From an uncultured Bacteroidota bacterium (GTDB taxonomy: Bacteria > Bacteroidota > Bacteroidia > Flavobacteriales > Flavobacteriaceae), in assembly GCA_903819815.1 (NCBI GenBank), contig CAIJFC010000348.1, positions 1-5,017 on the forward strand: a stretch of DNA of 5,017 bases. The letters run 5' to 3'. This document shows, one piece after another, positions 1-5,017 of this stretch (positions within the stretch are counted from its first letter, which is position 1; each line of letters starts with the position of its first letter). The position numbers were made by a program, and so were the translations under genes. The notes under the pieces were generated by a model that saw only the letters and a program-made list of their open reading frames with translations, did not search any database and was not told the DNA's origin.

Positions 1-108
1 AATTCCTAGTTTTTATTCCTTAAGATGATGTTTAAAATGGATTGTTCATACAAGTAGGAAAATTCCACTTTAGTTTGAAGACATACACATGTATTGATTG
101 TTTAAAAT

Positions 109-1440
109 TTATAATCTACCATCTACCCCTTTATTTAAAATTCCCTTCACATCAAACAAAACACTATTCTCCTTTTGCAAAGACTCAAAATCTAAGTCTA
201 TAAACTCTTGGTGTGCTACACCTAAAACTACAGAATCAAATTTAGATGCTGAAACAAGTTCAGCATGACAAATTAATCCGTATTCGTGCTTTACCTCAGC
301 GGGGTTGGCCCAAGGATCGTAAATCGTAATCGAAATTCCGTAATCGGTGAGTGCCGAAATAACATCAACAATCTTGGTATTACGAACATCGGGGCAGTTT
401 TCCTTAAAAGTAATTCCTAGCATTAACAATGAGGCTCCGTTAACGGTGATTCCTTTTTTTATCATTAATTTAACCACCTGTGAGGCTACGTATTCCCCCA
501 TGCTGTCATTCAATCGGCGACCTGCTAATATAATTTCTGGATGATAACCAAATTCCTGTGCGCGTTGTGCTAAATAATAAGGATCTACTCCAATGCAATG
601 TCCGCCAACTAATCCTGGCTTGAAAGGTAAAAAATTCCATTTTGTTCCAGCTGCTTCTAAAACGGCATGGGTATCAATATCCATCAAATTAAATATTTTT
701 GCCAATTCATTGACAAAAGCAATGTTGATGTCGCGTTGGGAATTTTCAATTACCTTGGCTGCCTCGGCAACTTTTATTGTGGGTGCCAAATGGGTGCCTG
801 CAGTAATCACACTTTTATAAAGGTCGTTTACTTTCTGACCAATTTCTGGTGTTGAACCGGCGGTTACTTTCAGTATTTTTTCTACGGTATGTTCCTTGTC
901 ACCTGGATTGATTCTTTCCGGAGAATAACCCGCAAAGAAATCTTCATTGAACTTCAATCCTGAAATGCGTTCTAATACTGGAATGCATTCCTCTTCCGTT
1001 GCCCCTGGGTAAACCGTTGATTCATAAATCACAATATCGCCCTTTTTTAATACTTTACCTACTGTTTCACTAGCCTTATACAAGGGGGTCAAATCAGGGC
1101 GGTTATTTTTATCCACTGGAGTAGGAACGGTTACAATGTAATAGTTGGCATCGTTGATATCTGCAAAATCTGAAGAACAATAGAGTCCTTGAGATCCTGA
1201 AACAAGTTCAGGATGACAATGAAAGGGATTTTCGGTCACTAAAACCGTTTGTAATGTTTCATCGGTTAACTCTAAAGTACTATCTGTGCCCGAGCGTAAT
1301 TCTTGAATTCGTTTTTGATTGATATCAAAACCCACTACTGGGTATTTTGTAGCAAATAATCGTGCTAAAGGGAGACCAACGTATCCTAGTCCTATGACTG
1401 CAATTTTCATGTTCAATTTTTTATGTATTGATTCGTTCAT
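109..1440 (-). CDS. tviB: UDP-N-acetylhexosamine 6-dehydrogenase (TviB/WbpO type) carrying two palindromic-element peptides
   Basis: This is a cytoplasmic NAD-dependent nucleotide-sugar dehydrogenase that oxidises C6 of UDP-GlcNAc (or UDP-GalNAc) to the uronic acid. The 443 residues show the N-terminal NAD fold with GLGYVG (Gly17, Gly19, Gly22), VTVPTP near 103-108, YESTVYPG at 139-146, the central EAAKVIEN with Lys229 and Asn233, the catalytic GGHCIGVD with Cys282 and Asp286, and a C-terminal UDP-binding domain (ITFKENCPDVRNT, about 343-355). From memory it resembles Salmonella TviB (about 425 residues) far more than E. coli WecC. Two peptides look foreign: CHPELVSGS (75-83) and CHAELVSAS (391-399), each encoded by a palindromic repeat. 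Catalytic residues are intact, so activity is expected. The start at 1440 lies 9 bases after the RhuM stop; Met11 (codon 1408-1410, MKIAVIGLGYVG) is an equally plausible start because the NAD fold begins there. It is the last gene of the operon in this window. Substrate (GlcNAc versus GalNAc form) cannot be settled from sequence alone. Confidence 0.95.
   Translation of the reverse strand: MNESIHKKLNMKIAVIGLGYVGLPLARLFATKYPVVGFDINQKRIQELRSGTDSTLELTDETLQTVLVTENPFHCHPELVSGSQGLYCSSDFADINDANYYIVTVPTPVDKNNRPDLTPLYKASETVGKVLKKGDIVIYESTVYPGATEEECIPVLERISGLKFNEDFFAGYSPERINPGDKEHTVEKILKVTAGSTPEIGQKVNDLYKSVITAGTHLAPTIKVAEAAKVIENSQRDINIAFVNELAKIFNLMDIDTHAVLEAAGTKWNFLPFKPGLVGGHCIGVDPYYLAQRAQEFGYHPEIILAGRRLNDSMGEYVASQVVKLMIKKGITVNGASLLMLGITFKENCPDVRNTKIVDVISALTDYGISITIYDPWANPAEVKHEYGLICHAELVSASKFDSVVLGVAHQEFIDLDFESLQKENSVLFDVKGILNKGVDGRL
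246..266. repeat. In-frame palindromic element, copy 2 (CHAELVSAS)
   Basis: A perfect 8-bp inverted repeat, ATGCTGAA (246-253) and TTCAGCAT (259-266), encloses the loop ACAAG (254-258). On the minus strand, with the flanking TGT and TCT codons, it encodes CHAELVSAS (residues 391-399 of the dehydrogenase). It lies between YGLI and KFDSVVLGVAH in the C-terminal domain. Relative to TviB as I remember it, length changes here by only about one residue, so the element seems to have replaced a variable loop. Loop and stem match the copy at 1194-1214 except for one compensated base pair. Confidence 0.85.
1194..1214. repeat. In-frame palindromic element, copy 1 (CHPELVSGS)
   Basis: A perfect 8-bp inverted repeat, ATCCTGAA (1194-1201) and TTCAGGAT (1207-1214), encloses the same loop ACAAG (1202-1206). 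On the minus strand it encodes CHPELVSGS with its flanks (residues 75-83 of the dehydrogenase). It sits in a loop of the N-terminal NAD domain, ahead of the strand leading to VTVPTP. Against TviB as I recall it, the region is about 17 residues longer, so this copy is probably a true insertion with some extra flanking sequence. Confidence 0.85.
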
Positions 1441-1449
1441 TTGTAATTA

Positions 1450-2286
1450 TTAGTTTGATAATCGGCTTATTATTTCAATGGCATTTAAATTCATTTTTGA
1501 GAACGCAAACCATTTTTTACCCAAATCTTTTAATGAGGCTCCAATATGATATACTAATGTATTGTCAATGATTAAAAATCTATCGTGGGATTTTTTAAAA
1601 ATTTCAATGGCAATAGGGCTGTATTGCATATTGTGTTTTTCAAGATCTTGTCTTAGCTGTTGGTCAACCTTATTGGTGTAAATAGTTGCTTTTACTTTAT
1701 TATTTCGTTTGGCCAAAAGCATTAATACGTTTTCGTCTATGTAATTATCAATCAGGATTACTGATTTTTGTGCCGATTTTATGATCTCTGAAACAAATTG
1801 ATAGGCATCAAATATTTGTCCTTCGTAAAAAATACCCTCATTTGGAGGTAAATTAGTTTTAAGTAATAAATTTATTTTAGTATCCTGTTCGTAAAGTCTT
1901 TTTTCGATACTCTCAATTCTATCCTGAATAACATAACCTTTTAATAAATACGTTTTTAAAGTATTTGTTGCCCAAATGCGAAATTGTGTACCGGTTTTGG
2001 ATTTCACTCTATAGCCAACAGATATAATCACGTCTAAATTATACAACTTGGTTTTATATTTTTTACCATCCGATGCAGTTGTCAAGGAATACTTGACAAC
2101 TGAATTTTCTTGTAGCTCCTCCTCTTTGAAAATATTATTTATGTGCAAACTAATATTTTGCTTTGTCGATTTAAATAACGCTACCATTTGTAATTGTGTA
2201 AGCCAAACAGTTTCATCCTCCATTCTAACCTCAATATGATGGGAAAGAGTGTTGGATTGATAGATGATGATTTCTCCAGTACTCAT
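1450..2286 (-). CDS. RhuM-family protein with degenerate PLD-like C-terminal domain
   Basis: The 278-residue protein belongs to the virulence RhuM family, named after a Salmonella pathogenicity-island gene; its molecular function is not established. The N-terminal two thirds carry the family pattern: VWLTQLQMVALF (27-38), a stretch that reads like a helix-turn-helix (STKQNISLHINNIF), SVVKYSLTTASDGKKY (62-77), YNLDVIISVGYRVKS (82-96) and FRIWATNTLKTYLLKGYVI (102-120). A probable coiled-coil linker follows (about 121-145). Residues about 155-278 resemble a single phospholipase-D-like domain: a strand SVILIDNYID (175-184), then HDRFLIID (His234, Arg236, Asp241) and GASLKD (249-254). Arg replaces the usual HKD lysine, so catalysis is doubtful. 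No signal peptide or membrane segment is seen. The start at 2286 fits the family N-terminus. The gene sits between two sugar-nucleotide genes, 52 bases after one and 9 before the other. Sampled 60-base rows are about 25-32% GC against 42-48% in the dehydrogenase, which suggests separate acquisition. A DNA-binding, toxin-like or defence role is possible but unproven. Confidence 0.85.
   Translation of the reverse strand: MSTGEIIIYQSNTLSHHIEVRMEDETVWLTQLQMVALFKSTKQNISLHINNIFKEEELQENSVVKYSLTTASDGKKYKTKLYNLDVIISVGYRVKSKTGTQFRIWATNTLKTYLLKGYVIQDRIESIEKRLYEQDTKINLLLKTNLPPNEGIFYEGQIFDAYQFVSEIIKSAQKSVILIDNYIDENVLMLLAKRNNKVKATIYTNKVDQQLRQDLEKHNMQYSPIAIEIFKKSHDRFLIIDNTLVYHIGASLKDLGKKWFAFSKMNLNAIEIISRLSN
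2076..2102. repeat. 11-bp perfect inverted repeat inside the RhuM gene
   Basis: CAGTTGTCAAG (2076-2086) and its exact reverse complement CTTGACAACTG (2092-2102) flank the 5-base loop GAATA. The stretch encodes SVVKYSLTTA, a conserved part of the RhuM domain, so the symmetry may be a by-product of coding. It could form a hairpin in the mRNA or serve as a symmetrical protein-binding site. Its sequence is unrelated to the palindromes in the dehydrogenase gene. Confidence 0.6.
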
Positions 2287-2338
2287 TTATTGATGTGTTG
2301 ATCTGTTAGCCGTCAATTTTCTATAAAAAAGCGACTGT

Positions 2339-3322
2339 TTACGCTTTTAAATTTTCCCAATACCATTTTATTGCTTCTTTTAGCCCATCTTCAATTGAAA
2401 ATTTAGGATTATATCCCAATAATCTTTTTGCTTTATCTATGCTCGCCAAAGAATGTGGAATATCCCCCTCTCTATTTGGTCCATATACAATTGTAACATC
2501 CTGTATTTTTGAGTCAAATGCTACTAAATTTTCCTTTAAATAACCTACTAATTGCGTTAAAGTAGTTCGATCACCAAAAGCAGTGTTATAAACTGAATTT
2601 AATGCCTCAGGATTTTGAGTGGTCATAGCCAATTCATTCATCTGAATTACATTGTCAATATAGGTAAAATCACGAGAAAAATTTCCGTCCCCATTAATAA
2701 TTGGACTTTCGTAGTTCATAAATTGCATTACAAACTTTGGAATTACAGCTGCATAAGCACCATTAGGATCTTGCTTGCGACCGAAAACATTAAAATAACG
2801 CAATCCTATTGTTTCTAATCCGTAGGTTCTACTGAATATTTCTGCATACAATTCATTTACATATTTTGTAATTGCATAAGGAGAAAGTGGCTTACCAATA
2901 ACGTCTTCCACTTTCGGCAAACCCACAGAATCACCATAGGTAGAGGAACTTGCCGCATAAACAAAGCGTTTCACTTTGGCATCTCTTGCCGCTACTAACA
3001 TGTTTAAAAAACCGGACACATTCACCTCATTCGTAGTTATTGGATCATTAATAGATCTAGGAACGGAACCTAATGCTGCTTGATGTAAAACAAAATCAAC
3101 CCCTTGAACCGCTTCGCTGCATACTTTTATATTTCGAATATCACCCTCAATTAATCGAAAGTTAGGGTTATTAATACACTCTTTTAAATTGTGTAAATGA
3201 CCCGTTGCAAAATTATCCAAACAAACTACTTTATAGCCTTTTGCTAAAAAATAGTCGCACAAATTGGATCCAATAAATCCTGCCCCTCCAGTAATTAATA
3301 TAGTTTGATTTGAATTTGGCAT
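2339..3322 (-). CDS. tviC: UDP-N-acetylglucosamine/glucuronate 4-epimerase (TviC/WbpP type, extended SDR)
   Basis: This cytoplasmic NAD-dependent epimerase of the extended short-chain dehydrogenase family inverts C4 of a UDP-N-acetylhexosamine or its uronic acid (UDP-GlcNAcA to UDP-GalNAcA in TviC; UDP-GlcNAc to UDP-GalNAc in WbpP). Its 327 residues show the NAD-binding TGGAGFIG (11-18), LDNFATG (35-41), GDIRN (60-64), HQAALGSVPRS (80-90), AASSSTYGD with the catalytic serine region (123-131), the YxxxK pair Tyr149 and Lys153 in SPYAITK, LRYFNVFGRKQDPNGAY (174-190) and SRDFTYIDNV (216-225). The HQAALGSVPRS and NVFGRxQxPNGAY signatures are those I recall for TviC/WbpP rather than GalE. Length is normal for the family and all key residues are present. 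It starts 27 bases after the wecB stop, behind an A-rich leader without a Shine-Dalgarno sequence. With the dehydrogenase it forms the two-step UDP-GalNAcA route. Exact substrate preference is inferred. Confidence 0.93.
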   Translation of the reverse strand: MPNSNQTILITGGAGFIGSNLCDYFLAKGYKVVCLDNFATGHLHNLKECINNPNFRLIEGDIRNIKVCSEAVQGVDFVLHQAALGSVPRSINDPITTNEVNVSGFLNMLVAARDAKVKRFVYAASSSTYGDSVGLPKVEDVIGKPLSPYAITKYVNELYAEIFSRTYGLETIGLRYFNVFGRKQDPNGAYAAVIPKFVMQFMNYESPIINGDGNFSRDFTYIDNVIQMNELAMTTQNPEALNSVYNTAFGDRTTLTQLVGYLKENLVAFDSKIQDVTIVYGPNREGDIPHSLASIDKAKRLLGYNPKFSIEDGLKEAIKWYWENLKA

Positions 3323-3349
3323 TTTTTTATTTCAACTTTAAATTCTCTA

Positions 3350-4468
3350 TTAAATTGATTTCACGAAATCAATAATCTTCTCACACGCCTTGCCGTCTCC
3401 ATAAGGATTGTGTAAGGCACTCATTTTATTGTATTTTTCTTTATTGGTTAACAAGTTATTGCATTCCAAGATAATTTTTTCTTTATTGGATCCTACTAAA
3501 ATTACGGTACCTGCAGCCAATGCTTCTGGACGCTCAGTAGTCTCACGCATTACTAAAACGGGTTTTCCTAAACTTGGAGCCTCTTCTTGAATCCCCCCTG
3601 AATCAGTAATTATTAAATAGGATTTATTCATTAGCCAAACAAAAGCAGGATATGCCAACGGTTCCATTAGATGAATATTTCCTATTCCATCTAACAACTT
3701 ATAAACGGGCTGCTGCACATTGGGATTTAAATGCACCGGATAAATTATCTGTACGTCTGGATTCAATTGCGCAATTTCTTTTAGCGCCTCGCAAATTGCT
3801 ATAAACCCTTGCCCGTGATTTTCTCTACGATGGCCAGTGACCAAGATTATTTTTTTAGAAGGATCAATAATCGTTTTTAATTTTTCAATTTCTGGATTTT
3901 CAAGATTTTCCACTCTACTCGCGCTTTCTAATAAAGCGTCAATAACGGTATTTCCAGTTACTAAAATGGTACTCTCAGGTACATTTTCTTTCAACAAGTT
4001 TTGTTTCGCTTGTTCCGTTGGTGCAAAATGATAATCGGCAATCCTCCCGGTAACCTGACGGTTCATTTCTTCTGGAAAGGGTGACCATTTGTTATTGGTT
4101 CTTAGTCCTGCTTCTATATGACATACTTTTGCGCCGGAATAATAAGCGGCAATACTGGAAGCCATGGTAGTGGTGGTATCGCCATGAACATAAACATAAT
4201 CGGGTTGAAACTCTTCTAATATTGGTTTTAACCCTAAAAGGATATCAGAAGTCAGAGTAAATAAATTTTGATTGGGTTTCATTAAGTCCAGATCGTAATC
4301 GGGGATAATTTCAAAAAAATCTAATACTTGATCTAACATTTCCCGATGTTGAGCGGTGACGCAAACACGAGTGTCAAAAATATTATTTTCTTTTTTGAAG
4401 GCACGAACCAAGGGAGCCATTTTTATGGCTTCAGGTCGTGTTCCAAAAATAATTAGATTTTTTATCAT
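3350..4468 (-). CDS. wecB: UDP-N-acetylglucosamine 2-epimerase, non-hydrolysing
   Basis: This cytoplasmic enzyme interconverts UDP-GlcNAc and UDP-ManNAc, supplying ManNAc or ManNAcA units for surface polysaccharides. The 372 residues match the usual length and have the GT-B-like two-domain layout. The N-terminal domain shows GTRPEAIKMAPL (Lys16), TAQHREMLDQ (38-47), HGDTTT (Asp97), HIEAGLR (Glu119) and FPEEMNR (131-137). The C-terminal domain shows VTGHRRENHG (His213), YPVHLNPN (243-250) and the UDP-binding ITDSGGIQEEAPSLGKPVLVMRETTERPE (287-315). These correspond to the catalytic and binding residues known from E. coli WecB, including the conserved Lys, Asp, Glu and His. The HRRENHG motif and the absence of an attached kinase domain argue against the hydrolysing, sialic-acid type. 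It is the first operon gene in the window and lies next to the repeat-rich region upstream. Its leader is A-rich (AGAAAAAACAA before ATG) with no Shine-Dalgarno sequence. Confidence 0.96.
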   Translation of the reverse strand: MIKNLIIFGTRPEAIKMAPLVRAFKKENNIFDTRVCVTAQHREMLDQVLDFFEIIPDYDLDLMKPNQNLFTLTSDILLGLKPILEEFQPDYVYVHGDTTTTMASSIAAYYSGAKVCHIEAGLRTNNKWSPFPEEMNRQVTGRIADYHFAPTEQAKQNLLKENVPESTILVTGNTVIDALLESASRVENLENPEIEKLKTIIDPSKKIILVTGHRRENHGQGFIAICEALKEIAQLNPDVQIIYPVHLNPNVQQPVYKLLDGIGNIHLMEPLAYPAFVWLMNKSYLIITDSGGIQEEAPSLGKPVLVMRETTERPEALAAGTVILVGSNKEKIILECNNLLTNKEKYNKMSALHNPYGDGKACEKIIDFVKSI

Positions 4469-4486
4469 TTGTTTTTTCTAATAGGA

Positions 4487-4601
4487 AAAAGTTAATTCGA
4501 TAATTTGGTTATTTGGTAATCGTTGTTCGATGGTACTTTAACGATTCGCGAATAACGATCAACGGACAACGGTTTCTGTCTATTATCTTTTTTCTCAACC
4601 T
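4487..4601. repeat. 115-bp direct repeat, copy A
   Basis: This segment recurs at 4888-5002, offset by 401 bases, with 112 of 115 positions identical. The three differences are A here and G in the other copy (4535, 4551, 4597). It begins 18 bases upstream of the wecB start codon, so it is likely to lie within or next to the operon's 5' region. It contains a perfect 10-bp palindrome ATTCGCGAAT (4544-4553) that is broken in the other copy. Confidence 0.95.
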
Positions 4602-4837
4602 ACAACTACTCACATCTCCCTCAACCAAGAACTATTTTATTTTATTCTTTACTTTTTTCCCTTGATGGTAAAAAGTAACAAAAAAGATCAAGCCTGCATA
4701 ATCTTATCTTGAAAACTACCTCGGCAATCTCTCCGCGACCAAAGCCACGCGTCGTGCCTCCTTGCTGTGATGGTCACTGCCGTTCTTTTCTTCGTTGTTT
4801 TCTATCGCTAATACTATGAGGGCGCTTTAGAGAAGTC
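4602..4837. other. Gene-free spacer with an imperfect inverted repeat and a GC-rich island
   Basis: This stretch separates most of the two 115-bp repeats and contains no credible coding region. Short open frames exist on both strands but lack start context or similarity that I recognise. It holds the imperfect inverted repeat at 4651-4676 and an island at 4721-4780 with 37 of 60 bases G or C, against a much more AT-rich surround. The sequence near 4651-4695, with AAAAAGTAACAAAAAAG and then ATCAAG, resembles from memory a dispersed intergenic repeat common in Bacteroidota genomes. No TAnnTTTG promoter motif reading toward wecB was found between 4469 and 5017. Confidence 0.6.
4651..4676. repeat. 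Imperfect inverted repeat, 10-base arms
   Basis: ACTTTTTTCC (4651-4660) and GGTAAAAAGT (4667-4676) are complementary except for one T:T mismatch (4658/4669) and enclose the loop CTTGAT. The structure could act as a weak hairpin on either strand. It is probably the end of a dispersed intergenic repeat rather than a terminator for a known gene, because no gene in the window ends next to it. Confidence 0.5.
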
Positions 4838-4972
4838 GTCAACGGTTAACATTTAGCGGTCAACGTTTTTTGTTATTCGGTCAACGTAAAAGTTAATTCG
4901 ATAATTTGGTTATTTGGTAATCGTTGTTCGATGGTGCTTTAACGATTCGCGGATAACGATCAACGGACAACG
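4838..4972. repeat. Degenerate 7-bp-phased repeat array
   Basis: From 4838 the sequence divides into 18 heptads plus one 9-base unit (4901-4909), and 13 of the 18 heptads end in CG. GTCAACG recurs exactly every 21 bases, at 4838, 4859 and 4880. The far end reads GATAACG, ATCAACG, GACAACG (4952-4972). The array overlaps copy B of the 115-bp repeat, and the corresponding part of copy A (4493-4571) keeps the same phase. The phase alone does not indicate coding, since the units are not a recognisable peptide repeat. Confidence 0.6.
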
Positions 4973-5002
4973 GTTTCTGTCTATTATCTTTTTTCTCGAC
5001 CT
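4888..5002. repeat. 115-bp direct repeat, copy B
   Basis: This is the second copy of the segment at 4487-4601, in the same orientation, with G at 4936, 4952 and 4998 where copy A has A. Similarity ends abruptly at both edges (4887 and 5003), so this is a repeat of defined length and not the visible part of a longer 401-bp tandem duplication. The last 15 bases of the window, beyond this repeat, show nothing recognisable. Confidence 0.95.
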
Positions 5003-5017
5003 TTACCTAAAACTTCC

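Noticed and set aside
52..70. An imperfect inverted repeat downstream of the dehydrogenase (AAGTAGGAA / TTCCACTT) as an operon terminator.
   Set aside because: The stem has a bulge, the loop would be only about two bases unless pairs open, and no T-tract follows on the minus strand.
347..855. Plus-strand open frames of 60-75 codons opposite the dehydrogenase.
   Set aside because: They are antisense shadows of a strongly conserved enzyme gene and have no recognisable protein features.
89..1433. The 11-mer ATGTATTGATT occurs at 89-99 and 1423-1433, flanking the dehydrogenase gene like a direct repeat.
   Set aside because: Shared 11-mers are expected by chance in 5 kb of AT-rich DNA, the match does not extend on either side, and one copy lies in the gene's 5' coding end.
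2048..4031. Plus-strand open frames of 60-67 codons opposite the RhuM, epimerase and wecB genes.
   Set aside because: They lie wholly within well-supported minus-strand genes and show no family similarity.
4665..4712. Short plus-strand open frame starting MVKSNKKDQAC, 15 codons.
   Set aside because: It is very short and falls in a probable dispersed intergenic repeat, so it is not a credible gene.
4487..5002. A CRISPR array formed by the repeated segments.
   Set aside because: There are only two copies of a 115-bp repeat with a 286-bp spacer, and the 7-bp array is far too short in unit; no cas gene is present.
4469..5017. A Bacteroidota-type promoter (TAnnTTTG with upstream TTG) for wecB on the minus strand.
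   Set aside because: No match to the -7 consensus reading toward wecB was found; the promoter may be atypical or lie outside the window.

Overview
The window looks like chromosomal DNA of a member of the Bacteroidota, probably a Flavobacterium-like organism. The reasons are the AT-rich composition, A-rich leaders without a Shine-Dalgarno sequence in front of the genes, protein sequences typical of that group, and its style of short dispersed intergenic repeats. All four supported genes lie on the minus strand. Transcription therefore runs from high to low coordinates, and the gaps of 27, 52 and 9 bases suggest one operon.

In transcription order the operon holds wecB (4468-3350, non-hydrolysing UDP-GlcNAc 2-epimerase), a TviC/WbpP-type UDP-sugar 4-epimerase (3322-2339), a RhuM-family protein with a degenerate phospholipase-D-like tail (2286-1450), and a TviB/WbpO-type UDP-N-acetylhexosamine 6-dehydrogenase (1440-109). 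The three enzymes make nucleotide-sugar precursors for a surface polysaccharide (O-antigen, capsule or exopolysaccharide). WecB gives UDP-ManNAc. The TviB/TviC pair gives UDP-GlcNAcA and UDP-GalNAcA. No glycosyltransferase, flippase or polymerase is visible, so this is the precursor end of a larger locus. The RhuM gene is not a sugar enzyme and is more AT-rich than the genes around it, so it looks like an accessory insertion.

The most unusual signal is inside the dehydrogenase gene. Two copies of a small palindromic element (8-bp stem, 5-base loop ACAAG) lie in the same orientation and reading frame, about 950 bases apart. They encode the near-identical peptides CHPELVSGS and CHAELVSAS. The two copies differ by one compensatory base-pair change in the stem. 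This resembles protein-invading palindromic repeats of the kind described in Rickettsia.

The 549 bases upstream of wecB (4469-5017) contain no credible gene. They hold a 115-bp direct repeat in two copies 401 bp apart with three A/G differences, a degenerate 7-bp-phased array rich in NNNAACG heptads, an imperfect inverted repeat, and a short island of about 62% GC. No consensus Bacteroidota promoter (TAnnTTTG) was found there for the operon. The first 108 bases, downstream of the operon, show no gene and no convincing terminator.
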